From Undaria pinnatifida (Eukaryota > Sar > Phaeophyceae > Laminariales > Alariaceae): a stretch of DNA of 64,000 nucleotides. The translations under genes and the position numbers were made by a program. Location: the NCBI GenBank assembly GCA_012845835.1, contig JABAKD010000025.1:17545976-17609975 (forward strand), written 5' to 3'. The notes under the pieces were generated by a model, which saw nothing but the letters and a program-made list of their open reading frames with translations, did no database searches and was not told the DNA's origin. Of the stretch, positions 1 through 12,589 are shown one piece after another (the stretch's first letter is position 1; every line of letters begins with the position of its first letter).

Positions 1-649
1 CAATATCTCCGATCTCACAGCTCCGTAAGTTTTGTATTTCTTACAAATGCATTGCCAGATATTGAGCATGTAAGAGGCTTGAACACAGTGCGCGGCAAAA
101 TGTAAGACTATAGTCTAGACTAGGAGTTTTAAGATTAACAGGCGTCGTTCTTTTTTGTTTGAATAAATCATTAAATCAATAAACCAAACTAACGTATTCT
201 TGCGGAAGTTCGAGGAGGAAATCATAATTGAAAATTGGAACGTGCAAAGGGGTTCGGCGGGTAAGAATCTGCCAGAATACACTGCAGCCCAAAAGAACAA
301 GGCTCTGCCCAAACACCCATCAAGGTCATAAATCGGTACCCAACCCATCTTCCTCCTCTCCAACAAAGACATCAACACCTCATTGATATGAGGGCGAAGA
401 CGGAGGCCGTGGGTGTCTCAAGTAGTGCTCTGACAGCATGTATGTGTGGAATCTACAGGTTCTGCCACGACGTTTGTCCGCGGTTCTGAATCTTGTGACA
501 TGAACATGGGACGCCCCTTCAGCTGGCAGATGGTTTCTGTATTGAGCTTGGCACTCGTGCGGAAGCGCGAGTCAGGCACACCCCACGAGCAGCTTGTGGG
601 ACCCCGGGTTAAGCAGGCAGTGTCTACCCGTCGGCCCTAGGCGGCGATG
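1..649. other. No supported gene
   Basis: Bases 13-26 (GATCTCACAGCTCC) resemble the terminal word of the poly-C compound repeats (37.9 and 55.2 kb); similar words occur at 32.9 and 36.9 kb. Nothing else is recognised. Confidence 0.5.
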
Positions 650-860
650 ACCCACGTCATCACCTGCTGGTGCTCTGGCGAACCCGTTCGGTGATTTCCA
701 GCGATCCCAGGCGATAACTGCCCGGCTACTCCAGGCGATGATGCTCTGGCGATCCCAGACGATGCTCCAGCGACTCTAGATGATGATGCTCCGATAATGC
801 CAGGCGATGACGCTCCAACGATTTCAAGGTCTTTATCGATATTGACGATTTCCACGCACA
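650..860. repeat. Short degenerate repeat of CCAGGCGATGATGCT
   Basis: About seven imperfect units of 15-20 bp. The plus frame reads repeated DDAPAT and PGDDAP; the minus frame repeated GASSPG. No product assigned. Confidence 0.6.
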
Positions 861-3800
861 GGGAACTTGCCCGTGATAGCCCCTTAATGAGCGCGCTGTC
901 GAAGGTGCCCTCGAGCCACGAGTTGGCATCTCCTACTGGCAACCCCGTGATATTGTACCACCTGTGTGATCCTGCAGAAAAGTAGAAGCCGCCACCCTGA
1001 GAGAAACAGCAGGTGCGGCCCCTGACAATGACGCTCAAGCCTCTGGATGATGTTCCGGCTGATTGTGATATGTCCTCACCCAAGAGATGTATCGGCGCTC
1101 TTATGCCACACGTCCCGGATTCGCGCACGAAGGCGCTCTATCCCAGATGGTGCAAGTTGCAGTTTTCGGCTGTCCTTTTTTCACCGGTGGCCACCATGGT
1201 TCCCGGACCCTCTAACGTCCTGTGCTCCCTAATGCCGTTCCGCGGTCATGTAATCAACTCGTCGTCTACAGACTGTTCCGACCGACCTCTGTCCACCGTC
1301 ATCGTCGTTAATTTGTCGTTGTTCGCGTGGAAGTTCCTGTTACAAAATAATATGGTAACGTAGCATTAATACTTGTCATTTTTCTCACAGCCATCCGTCA
1401 TATTGAAGTACATTTCCTCTTCCACAACAATATCGTAAACAAACAACTGTTTGGGTTTGCAGTTGTAGGATGCCCCTCCAGTTGTAGGATATCCCAGATA
1501 ACTTTCACAGCCGCTGTGAACACCGTGTAGATGATCTGAATCGTGCAAGCAGGGACGAACATACAGCCACGACCTAAACCTGCGACATGTCCCCAGCCTT
1601 GAACAGTGAGCCTTCCTATGAAGGCATTGCCTCAATTGGTTTTGTAGACCCACCACGAGCCGACCGATCTTTGCCCGACGAGAACGGATTTTTAAGGGAT
1701 GAGTCCGTAGACATGGCGCTGATTTAGGCTTGATATCTATGCCCGACGCTGGCTTCCAACGAGGCGACCTGCGGTGGTGTGGTGTGATGTGATGTGATGT
1801 GATGTGATGTGATGTGATGTGATGTGATGTGATGTGATGTGATGTGATGTGATGTGATGTGATGTGATGTGATGTGATGTGATGTGATGTTTTCTTCAGA
1901 CTAAGGCTAGACGGTAGAGGGGGTAGCCCTAAATCACTACGTGGTTTGAGTCGCTCACACGAACGACTCTGTACCTCACGGTTAAAGTACTTAAGGCGAT
2001 TTGTTTCGGCGCAGCGTAGCTGCCCATTCCGGTGCAGATTCGTATGATATCGCTAAAAAAACGGCACGAAACCTCAAGGCTTCCAATATAATGGGGTGTC
2101 ACTCGCGCGAGTGACTCCTAGACATTGAAAAAGGAGCCCCCCAAAAATTACCCCCCTACGTTCGGCTTTGGTTTGAAAGCTACCCTGGTATTCTAAATTA
2201 ACACAGTTTTCTCCACCTCTGGACCAAAAGTACTTTTAGCTGAAAGCTGGTGGCAGTAGTGTAGGCGTATTCCGCGTAGGTCGGTATCTCGATGTCGTGT
2301 GCCATGTCCACCAAAGCCCATTTGGTGCGAAGGGCAAAGTTCCGCATTTCGTGGAGATTGCCCAACAGCATCGCCGGTAGGCTTCCTCGTGCGGGTTTTG
2401 ACATCATCACGGTAGGGGTCGCATCCAAGCGACGCGATCCAGCCGACTGCCTCGCGTGTGAACCTCCTTGATCTACCGCAGGTGCCGCCCCTCCAGTGCG
2501 TATCATTCAGCACCCGCCCCGGGTGGTAAGCTAGAGTTGTTGACCAGAGACTGCTGTCTGTCGCTTGTGTCGCTGCCTGCCGGCGTAACGCCGCTCGATC
2601 CAATGCCTAGATCGCGGCCATTGCACTCGCGCAGCGTTGTGAGAACCCTGGCCACCTCCGCACCGGCGGTATGGTTGGAGATATTGTTGAGATTGAGACG
2701 CGACGTTTAGCCCCGCATGTGCTTCAGCAGGTTTGTTGTAGAGCCACTCATGGCCCCCCAGCCAATCGTGTAGAACTCGCTGTCATCAGGCGGCGGGTCT
2801 GTGGACGTTGGTGGCGTCTCAATGGAGCATTCTTACCTTTGAAAAGCTGACTCTGTCGTGCTGGATGTCGCTTGGTAAAAAATGCTGCGGTGTGTTCGTG
2901 CTTTAAGGGAGGTACCGAACAAAGCCTCGCCGAAGGGGCTCCGATGGCTTACGGATAAAACTTAGTTTTAAAGAAAGTTCAACAGCATCCAGAGGGGGGG
3001 CATCGCCGCCTCAGTCTGTGTGGAACGCCGCACCTCGTCGAGCGACATCCAACTTGACTACACCACGAGTGTGACTTTACTTGAAAAACTGTACTATGAT
3101 ATCTTCGACTTGACAGAAAAAATGTTTCGGATACGCAGCCGCACCGATTCTATGTAGTCGTCTCATCATAAAGCATGCCGGTACCTGATACCAGGTACAC
3201 AGTTGTTTGAATGATGCACACCAAAGTGTTGTGCTAAGCTATACTGCGAGATTAAGATGTTAACGCTGCAATCAATCGATACGTGGTCCCCACCCGACAA
3301 CGTCGCCGTGCTCAGGAAAGGACAAACCCCGGAAACTTGATGCTGATGGACTTCCTTCAATCGAGCGGATCGAAGGTAAGCGCACTATCCACGAACTCCG
3401 AAACCCATGCAGTACAGGAGGAAGGATGTACGTATGGCCCTGGTATGTGTTGTTGCTCTTCCAAGCTCGCAGTTACCATTTCTTACGAAAGCGCTTCATC
3501 CACCCATGCCTCATTCGATATGTGATTGGGAATGCAATTGAAAATACCAGGCATATTACAAGCAAGCAGTCCGTGCTGTCGTGATGGTATATGCTAGTTG
3601 GTCAGCCGTGTTTTGCTCAGGACAAACGAACTTTACAACGCCAGCCGACCTCTCCGTTAGCGGTATTCTTCGTATGTATGTACGTTTGCAGGCTTCGAAA
3701 TGGTCACGCACGTCCTCACCATTGTTGGCATGTACCGGTATAGCAGGCAGATGCATGCATGGGTACATTGTGTTAGTTTTTCATTTTGTACACTCCTGTC

Positions 3801-4047
3801 GTCTCCCGAAAAAGCGTGGTTGCGGGAGACGTTCGCATTTAGCGTGTGAACAAACAGCTGCGCTACGTCGGGCAAAGTCTACACGAGACAAACACTGTCA
3901 GCTCGTGTTGACCGACTGGTGGCATGCTGAAGTTCATTTCGGAAGATGTTGATGGTGACAGGTTCCCTTCTCTGGATCAAAGGCACAAGAAGACGAACGG
4001 GTATATGAGAGACGGCGATAGTGAGCGAAGTGGGCGTAACAAATGCC
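861..4047. other. Anonymous DNA, no supported gene apart from the GATGT array
   Basis: Frames up to about 135 codons occur on both strands without domains, splice structure or codon pattern. One TACCAGGTAC motif lies at 3189. Confidence 0.4.
1776..1890. repeat. Microsatellite (GATGT)n, about 21 copies
   Basis: Uninterrupted pentamer array with imperfect edge GGTGT at the left. Confidence 0.98.
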
Positions 4048-4370
4048 GGTCGCCTCGGTGGTCTAGTGGTTACCCTCGAATACTACTAGCGTTGGTCCTT
4101 GAGTTCGAGTCCCACCGTGCGTGATGAGATTTTACTTTATTGGCAAAAATGCAAGAAAAGGATCAACTGCTGAGAGCGCCTAACAGCGTGGGTAGTTACA
4201 ATTCGACGCGAGTCGACGAGGGAAGAAAAAAAGCTGAATTTTTCTCGCGATAAACATAAAGGCACGTAGCGTAGCGGGGACGGGGGAGGAGGGCCCGCTA
4301 TGTAGATCTGAATTACTGCTGGGAGGGAGCACGAGAGTAGTGTGAGGATAATAAATAGGATGGAAAAAGA
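4048..4370 (+). mobile_element. tRNA-derived SINE, family A copy 1
   Basis: The head GGTCGCCTCGGTGGTCTAGTGGTTA resembles a tRNA 5' end with an A box (TGGTCTAGTGG). GAGTTCGAGTCCCACC about 50 bases on is a B box. The body shares GAGAGCGCCTARCAGCGTGG, GCGAGTCGACGAGGG and TCTCGCGATAAA with the copy at 33,044. Such RNA polymerase III promoter boxes are the mark of tRNA-derived SINEs. Confidence 0.75.
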
Positions 4371-4559
4371 AAGTAGGATCAACCCGGCAAGATACACGTT
4401 TTACTGCTAGATGCATCCGTTGTTACGGGTCGTTGTACTGATCGACTCACAGTGTGCAATATTGGCGAAGGCAGTGGGCGTAGCCGCGAAGGTAGACCTG
4501 CTGGTCGGCCAAAGGTGTCAAACATACACCCCAGCTTGATTGATTCATTTCAAGTTGCT

Positions 4560-5460
4560 GCCTGATCACAATGGGTGTCGATGACGCTGGCCGTAACGGC
4601 GATGGTGTTGCCGAAGTGCCGTGCACTCGGTCGGCCTTCCCCCGACACAGATTGCGGCGACAGCGAAGGTTGATGCGGCAGTTGTTGCGATGGCAGTGGT
4701 TTTTCCCGCGGCGGTGGTGATGTCTCGAGTGCTAGGACTCCCTCCGACGTCAAGGACAGCGGACGCCCAAGTCGAGGTGCGAGCGACGTTTGACAGGAGC
4801 CATCGCGACAACGACCATGAACGCGGCTAAAGAGAAGTTGGCGCAACGTGCGATGGCGGGGGTGTCGCAAAAGACGCCTAGCGCCTGGGTTCGAGGCAAC
4901 CTCGGCAGTGAAGATATTGGCGGCAAGAAGGTGATCACGGTGCTAGTTCCTAGTTCCTGCACTGAAACCGATGACGAACTTGCCGTTGAAGGGGCCGCGA
5001 GAATAGCATTGCGTGCAACAAGCCGCTGCGTCGCGGCTGGAGTGAGACTTGCAATGGCTTCCGTTGGCGGCGGTAGCGGCCGCGGTGGTGGTCATGTCGG
5101 CTCTATTCGACAACTGGCGTCAGACAAATCAACAGGGAAACCCCAGCATAAGTGTCTAACGGGGCACACGGCAGGGAAGTACAGGTTCGAACGCGAACGA
5201 TGGAATCCCCTCCGACGGTTGTGACGACCCAGCCGCTGGTCCCCTCACTACCACAATAATTGCGGCAGCGGACGGATAGCTGCGGCGATGGCGGTAGTGC
5301 TGGTGTTGACGGTTCCGGCGCTGGCAGCGATAGTAGTTGCGGCCTAGTCCTCTGTGATGCAAGCAGCACCGACGGCGACTAGGCAAATGACCTCGGTGAG
5401 GGTGATGGCAATGCCAGTCGTGTCGACAGAGACCACGTCACTTTTATCGACGATGAGGCT
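4560..5460. repeat. GAY-rich degenerate repeat region
   Basis: Repeated GGCGATG, GACGACG and GGTGATG words give open frames on both strands. It is related to 16,690-17,350 and more weakly to 650-860. The frames have no recognisable domain and the stretch is treated as non-coding. Confidence 0.45.
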
Positions 5461-5473
5461 GGCGATTTAGGGC

Positions 5474-5875
5474 ATGACGGTGAATCGCCGAGAATTCCCC
5501 CCCCCCCGGCCAAACCGTGTGGCACAACAACAGAGTAGGACTCACGTAATAGGAGAATATGAAATATGCAAGCTGGAACGCGATGTGTTAGTAGAGGATA
5601 TGAGGAAATTAGACGGACGTGACATGGAAGAGTTTGGTAGACTAAAGAGTAGCGAGAAAACGACCGCTATCCTATGAGATAGGTGGTGGTCAGAGACGGC
5701 GAAACAGGAAGGGGATAGGATAATCAAACAGTTTATACTTCGCGAAGTATTAAATATATGGAAACAGCGTAGTGAGCGCCCAAATATTGGAGGCGTCTCT
5801 ATTAGGAGTAGGAACGGTGCTCCGTCTCAAAAGGGATGCGTGGTCAATGGTCAAATGACTAAAGCAAGCAACAAA
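5474..5875 (+). pseudogene. Interrupted ORF, possible transposon-gene relic
   Basis: One frame runs 5474-5875 with a single internal TGA at 5675. Before it: YEICKLERDVLVEDMRKLDG and MEEFGRLKSSEKTTAIL. After it: RWWSETAKQEGDRIIKQFI and LREVLNIWKQRSERPNIGG. The composition on both sides is soluble, charged and protein-like, unlike nearby frames. A poly-C run lies near each end, each followed by the same CCGGCCAAACCGTGT word (about 5507 and 5900). The product is not recognised. A frame open by chance is the alternative. Confidence 0.3.
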
Positions 5876-6744
5876 TGAGTACCCCCCCCGCCCCCGCCCC
5901 CGGCCAAACCGTGTTCCGGGCCCGCTCGATTTAAAGCTTCTTCTCGCGTGTGCGTCCGTGTCCTCGTGTAGATACGCCGCCTCACAAGGACGCTGCCGAA
6001 GGTCGCCGCAACGGCCTTCGGTGCCTGACTGAATGGGAGACGGCACCTACGGCGGCGCTGCATTGGCAGCAATTCTTGACGGTAGACTACCGTAGTTCTC
6101 GTCAAAGTCTTGTCCGGACGCACATTGATCAATTGACACATGCTAATCGTGGGTCTGCTGCACGGGCGATATGTCAATTTACGCTCCATGTGTGGCTCGC
6201 ACAGCGCATACATAACGGCTATTTGCCTTCGAGGGCTACCAGCGACGTCGCACGCCAAAAACAATACTTCGAAGTTCCGTTTCGCAATATAGGGGGACAC
6301 ACCAAATAGCAACGAATAAGTAGATGACCAGCTGCTGCTCGTGCCCGTTATTTCGTGTGTTGCTGAAGCCGGATCAGTGCAGGGGTCGGACACGCGAGGC
6401 CAGCCGGAATGGGACAGAGACTACCTGAACTCCTTGGTAAAAACGTCAGCAGCAAACACGGACAACCAGGTAATACATCCTCACTGGAAATTATGTCTGA
6501 AAATATGATAGAGCGGACAATCGGTTTGCCGTGAGATGGAATCTGGAGCGTTGGAGCTCGCATGCATTGCTTTTTACCACGTTCACACTGTTGAGCTGGT
6601 CGTTCTCTGCCCAAAGCCATAACGCTCCGCGTGTGAAAGTGGCGGTTTTTGTATTGCTCTCCCTAGCTCGATAAAGGTACACACATTGAAAATTCGTCAC
6701 GGAAAATGACTCCCACCCCCGCCCACGTTTGATCCCCTGTTTAG
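5876..6744. other. Upstream flank of the sulfotransferase; first exon expected here or further up
   Basis: The acceptor at 6743-6744 (CCCTGTTTAG) requires an upstream phase-0 exon. No candidate with Met and a membrane anchor was convincing. A 180-codon minus-strand frame at 5851-6393 looks like chance. Confidence 0.4.
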
Positions 6745-9700
6745 GAGGGCGACATTGCTTTTGTCAAAACGCACAAGACGGGGTCTACGACTATGGCGGC
6801 CATTTTGTACCGCTACGCAATACGGCACGACATGAAGGTATGCATGTGTCGTTGTTGTTCGAGCGCACAATATGTTCAATGCTCGTTCTTCGATTCAAGA
6901 GTCCTAGCTCTGCAGTGTAACCCGTCAGTCAGCTGGAATAGGTGCTGCACATGCTGGTATCAAAGTATTGATATCGAGCGACCAAATTGGCAATCCGTGA
7001 CACTCGCCTTACTTCCGCGAGTGATGAATTTTCACCAGGTCAGGTCCCTCCCTCCGTCAATATGTTGTATTCCTTCTAATCGTGTCTTAGTCTTATGTGT
7101 GTATGCCGTTGTCGTGCTCCAACATCAACTGAACCATGGGGCTCGTTGTTTCAGATAGCGCACTCCGGCAAAGGGACATCAGTCGACCTCAAGAAATTTG
7201 CCGACGAGGTGAGGTTCGGCGTTTCCGTACAATCCTCTTGGTGGCCCTTCACCGCGATGCCGCCATCTTCAGAAGCATCTAGATTTATTTGAGTGAATCT
7301 GCGTGCTTTGCGCTCTGAAGTTTTGTTCGACTTTAATCTGATGCGGAATAAAACACGTGTTCAGCCTTCAAACTAGTCGACTGTAAATGTCGCGGCGAGA
7401 TCAAGCACCATTTTCCCAATAGGCATGCCCCGGAGCCTTTTTGAAACTCCTCCTTTGGTGGTCGCAGACACCAGGTGTTGCTTGGACTGGAGCAGCATCT
7501 GGGATGCGTGATATCCCAGGAGTCGCCGCGTATTCTGCGGTTGTTATATTGTAGAAGGCGTCTATTTAGTCATTGTGTCAGTGGTGCGGACTCCCTACTG
7601 TTGTTGCACAGGTTGTGTGAGCACTCGATGTAGTGCGGTGTTGAAATATGGCGACATCGCACCGGTACATATGAATTCGCTGATATTTGGATAATGTGCG
7701 TATTGTATTGTATTGTGCATCACGGTAAATTATTAGGTGGGCAACACGGAAATGCGAAAAGTACGCATAGCACTTTGCTCGAATATCCTCCGAGAGGAAT
7801 AAGTCCTCGGAGAGGAATAGACTGTCAGCCATTGTCAACCCAATCAGTACACAATTGAAAGGAGAGCGGAAGCACTATCAGCGTAGCGGGAAGCGCCAAT
7901 GACACGAGCTATGGCATGATGAGCCCAACCGAACCGTGCTCGTTTCTTGGAGCCGTGGCGTTTAACTCCTCGTGCTTGCCCCGCGCTTGATGCCTGGCGG
8001 CTATCAATACCAACACTCTCTGCTGACAACCAGGTGGAAGAGGGTTCTCGTGAACGTGTGGACATTATGCACTATCACATCTCCGGTAACGGGCACTTGA
8101 GTGGCTCATGGTCAGATGCATACGACAACTACCTACGCATCATGCAAGATCCTGACCACATTAACTTCGTCACCGTGATGAGGGAGCCCCGATCGCACTT
8201 CATCAGGTATCTGCTTATTCTGCCCGTTTTGCTTTCGCTCCACACAGCCTGTGGTTCTCGTTCACGCGCATGCACCACATGTCTATCCGTATGGTTGCTC
8301 CATAGAAAATCGAAGCTCACAAAAAAAAAGTGCAGTATCGCCGGTGTCACAACGAGCTAGGATAAAACTTGCCGAGGTCAGCCACGCACAATCATATGGG
8401 GAGTTCGCTTACTTTTATATGGAAGGAAAAGCTGTATGCGTTCCCTGGGAATCGGCACTAACTTGGATTTATATATATAGTCTAGTCTATATACGTACAT
8501 GATGGCGTGATCGCGGTTATGTACTTGCCGAGGTCAGTCACGAAACAATCATATGGGGAGTTCGCTTACTTTTATATCGAAGGAAAGGCTGCATGCGTTC
8601 CCTGGGATTCGGCACTAACTTGGATTTGTATATACATGATGTTGTGATCGCGGTTACGTAACACGACGTACCCTCGCGACGTTCATTTTCTTGCCTTAAT
8701 TCCGTTGTTCGGCATGAATTCCGTTTGACAATCCATTCGGCGGGCGGATGGAACCGAGAAGTTACTACTACTATTACCTCCAACCGGATAACCAGGTACG
8801 AAAAATCGTCGTGCCGGTAGTACATTCTGGGTAGTTTGTAACCAGAGAAGATCGCAAACGTCTGGCAGTTGCACACGGTACATGTACGTAGCTTGAGCTT
8901 GAAAGGTGCCATTGGCGAAAAATACGAAGTACCTGGTTGGTAGATACGATGGGGGGAACGCATCCGGTACACTGATTAATACCAAAATGTACAATGGGCG
9001 GGGGTATCTACAATAATAGTCTCAAAGATAGTACAATGTGCTGGGTATGACAGCGTAATCGACGGTGTTGCCGAGAAATATACGGCGCAAAGAGCACATG
9101 TTCGGCGGTTTGTACAAACCTTTCCAGCAACATTTTTCACGCGTGCGGCCAGGCAATCGCAATATATCTGTCCAGGAAGTATGCCGGTGGCAACATCGAA
9201 CGTCGGCCGTGCCTCCCTGATGTCCACGCATACCTTAGAACCCTATTGCCGCGCATCGAGCGCTGCACCCTAACCAAGAGTTTCCCCCGATCCCGATTCA
9301 CCGGCCAGCTATCTATCGAGGAGTTCCTCACCAAACACCCACGCGGCGACCACCAATCCCAAAGGCTGCACAACCCACTCTCGGCGGAGTTTGGGGTGGC
9401 TACACTAACGCAGATGGAACACCTCATTGCACATGAACTTTCGGTCTTCAAGCTGGTGAGAAGGCGTTGCCCATTGGGTCGTAAAACAGTAGAGCACTAT
9501 CACGAAGGTGTTAATGGAGCAGGCAGAGATTAATATGTTATATACCCTTTAAGGGGAAGGTTGTGGCAGATGGCACTCGTCGGCGACTGCTGGACTAGGT
9601 CGACCTGTTTTCTCCGTACGAGACAACGCCTGCAGCTCGCGGCTGTGGCCGTTTGGTGCACGAAACTAGGCAGTGGCTGTCCGAATTTACGACCAAGCGC

Positions 9701-11764
9701 AACATTCTTCATTCCGCTCACGCATTGCTCTCGTTTTCTCACGAGGGCTCGATTGTTGCATTTTTAAACCGAGGTGCAGTAGTCTTGCTTCGTCCACATA
9801 TTGAGCCCTTTCCGCCCCGCTTTACCGTTGACTGTCCGCGTTCATTCCATGCTCCACGAGTGCAACACTCTCATGTTATCAGCATATGGTGTATTCCCGT
9901 CGGAAGGCTGTAGCATAGTCTTCGCAGAACGGGGGCCGAAGCAACAAACACGTCGTAGGCGAACCCCTCGTAGATCCCAGTCGAGGTACGAACGTGTCGC
10001 TATTTCGCGGCGCTATGTTATGAAAAAGAATAGCGGTTGACCCCCACCAACTAACGCGTTATAGGATTGCTTCTGCACTTTTTGGTTTGTTCTGTTATTA
10101 TGTAACCGTGGATCGTCTATGCGTCAACTCCACCGTATCCCGCGAGGAAGATTTTTCCGACAGAACGGTTCGACGAGGGGCTGATGGTTCTACGGCGTCT
10201 TCTAGGCTGGAGCATGATCGACATGACATACCTGTATCTAAACGAAACGAAGGCGGGAGCAAAGCGATGGGATGGCAAAACGTTCGTCGACCCGCCATCC
10301 TTCGACGATCTCCCTGAGAAGGCAAGAGTCTCAGGATGCCTAGGGGAAATTTCCAGCAAGCCCCGCCAGCGCCTTCTACAACGAGAAATCAAGCAGGACT
10401 GCCCATTTTAATGCGGCTCTGTTGGTTCCATCGGAACTCGCGGTTACTCGCGACCACGCTTGCAGGAATCGGACAGTCCCGTGGCACGAGCATAATATTT
10501 ATCTTTGTAAACCAGTACCAGGTACATTGTTAAGTGGGCCAGCGTGTCTGCAACAGGCTCACAAAGGATTGATTCTCCGAAAACTTGACTCCGGCTCGCT
10601 TGCACCATGACGCCGGATGCTCCACTTTCGGCACAGATTCAAAACAAAATCGACGACCTCACGTTGCTGGACCAGCTGCTGTACACTGCAGCCCAAGAGG
10701 AGTACACAAAGGTAAAAGGACGGGCGGATGTACCTCTCAATTCCATATGACAGAGTCGTTCAGTATCCGCACTTTGTTGGGGTAGAGTGCATCGGGAAGC
10801 GATCGTCGTGCCTGCGGTTCGCCCGTCCCGGCCTCGAGTCAAGATCCACCGGATACAACTTCGATAGTGTACGACTGGCAGGCAACAGCGACTGTCGTAT
10901 CATTAGTAATTATACTGTATGGTGTGTAAATGAATCGATCTTGCTCGGTTTGGCCGTCCATTTATTTGTTTTCTGTGTTTTCGCTGTTCGACCCGCTCGC
11001 AGCGGTTGGAACCTGTGTCCGACGTGATAGAAGCAGACTTGGGGGAGTTTCAGGAGCTGCAGAACGTCATCAGCGAATACCTGAACGCCAACGACTCGAG
11101 CCAGGCAAACGCGATGTAAGTCCACGTTTGCAGAGAGCGAAATCGATCATGAAGTCGGAATTTCGTACCTTCCCTCGTCGAGAATTTTGCCGATTTTGCC
11201 GATTCTGGGCGGTGCAACGACAGCAAGAAGCCATAGTTGAGAACACCGAAGATACATGCGACGGTACCAGGTACACCATTTTTTTTTCTGACGCTTCTCA
11301 CTTAAGCAGCTCGACACAGTAACTACCCCAACAACATAACAATGGTTTTGAGCAAGCTGAAAGTGCAACCCGATCACCAAACCCGTGGCCTAGGTCTACA
11401 AAACAATCATTTTGACGAGCAAAAAAGACATTTATTTCCCGACGATTTGGGGTTAAGGATTCGCGTCGTCCAGAAAATAACCAAAACGTGATATTGCTAC
11501 ATCTATCGTCTCTATCGTAGCACGCATCGGCAGTGAGGACTTGATCTAATTGTCTCGCGACGAGGGTTGTGACAACCCCGTAATGCTTGTTGGCGTTTGT
11601 TTTCGGTAGGCTCCGGAGCCTCTGTAGGGTGTAAGTTGTCCTGATAAGAGCTCTGTCGCAAAATAATGACAATCCCCTGATGTGCGTCGTGTGTTGATGT
11701 GGCTGCTCACAGGTATCGAAGTCAGGCGATTTTCAACGAACCACCGCCGTTGAACCCGTTCTGA
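6745..11764 (+). CDS. Carbohydrate sulfotransferase, galactose-3-O-sulfotransferase type (8 exons, 5' end missing)
   Basis: Transfers sulfate from PAPS to a sugar hydroxyl; family members are Golgi enzymes, and in brown algae would act on sulfated polysaccharides (inference). Exons read: 6745-6837, 7155-7208, 8034-8206, 9176-9455, 10151-10321, 10637-10711, 11003-11115, 11713-11764. Together they make 1,011 nt in one frame ending in TGA. The 5'-phosphosulfate loop is VKTHKTGSTT (residues 7-16 of this partial protein). The 3'-phosphate segment is FVTVMREPRSHF (94-105), with Arg99 and Ser103 in the expected places. MHYHISGNG (61-69), ERFDEGLMVLRRLLGW (from about 205) and LLDQLLYTAAQEEY (exon 6) match conserved family blocks. 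All splice phases agree. Most introns are GT-AG; the fifth uses a GC donor (AAG|GCAAGA at 10322). No first exon with Met and membrane anchor was identified upstream of 6745. The family call is strong; acceptor sugar unknown. Confidence 0.85.
8368..8660. repeat. Two-copy tandem repeat in sulfotransferase intron 3
   Basis: Unit of about 155 bp: ACTTGCCGAGGTCAG, ATCATATGGGGAGTTCGCTT, TGCGTTCCCTGGGA and CGGCACTAACTTGGATTT occur at 8368 and again at 8523, each followed by GTGATCGCGGTTA. Confidence 0.9.
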
Positions 11765-12114
11765 GTGCGCTCTTTTGACAGTGCACCTCGGTTGGAGGAA
11801 AAGAGATACACTGATAGGAGCCCGTGTATGCCAGAAGAGCGGTATCATTGACAAGCGACAAGTACGACTTAGAGCGTGTGACGAGAAGTGTGTGTCTATG
11901 TCAAGTCAAAAGGGCTAAACCTTGATCCAGTATATGGCGCTATCCACGTGTCTGCTGCCAGTTCTGCCAACATATCGACGGATTGTATACATTCCACGAC
12001 AACGCCTCATGTTACCACGGGTTTATGACGTTTCAACTGTAGCGCTGGTAGGGCATACCATGTGATCAGACGTTTGAGCAGTGGCGCTGCCGTAAATGTA
12101 ACTTGACGCCAATA

Positions 12115-12315
12115 GTTTCGGAGTACCTGAGCTACGGGTATAGCAGAAGGGTAGGTTTTTTCAATAGTACTGCACGAGGATAGTGCATTAGCGGGTTGTT
12201 TTTTATAAAGAGCACGGGCTTCGTCGGGTGTGTGTGTTAGGTGTCGGAGCACCTGAGCTACCTGCATAACGGAAGAAAATAAATGTGTTTTGAACAATAC
12301 TGTAACACCAGGTAT
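12115..12315. repeat. Degenerate direct repeat downstream of the sulfotransferase
   Basis: CGGAGYACCTGAGCTAC followed by ATARCRGAAG occurs twice, about 126 bp apart (near 12,118 and 12,244). Only two copies were seen. Confidence 0.6.
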
Positions 12316-12589
12316 TAATAGTAGTTTTTCGTTCATATAGCATAGTCTTCATCTCGTGTTGATTCTGCAACTTCTTGTTGACGCTCATGCTGCGCCTCGT
12401 TGTCGGATAGCAAACGCAAAATGCAAATACACTGTTGTGTTCGGTGCCTCACGGCCAGGCTTTTGGAGAATATCACTTTGTGGGCCAGTCGAGTTTGGGC
12501 TGGGGTCAGATATCAACAAGATTTATAGAGTGAAAATATGTTTATTTAGCGATTGAGCGCGTGACCTCCCGACCGGACAACCGAAGACT

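Noticed and set aside
4048-4125. Functional tRNA gene
   Set aside because: A and B boxes are present but no full cloverleaf closes, and the same head is followed by the same body at 33 kb. It is a SINE head.
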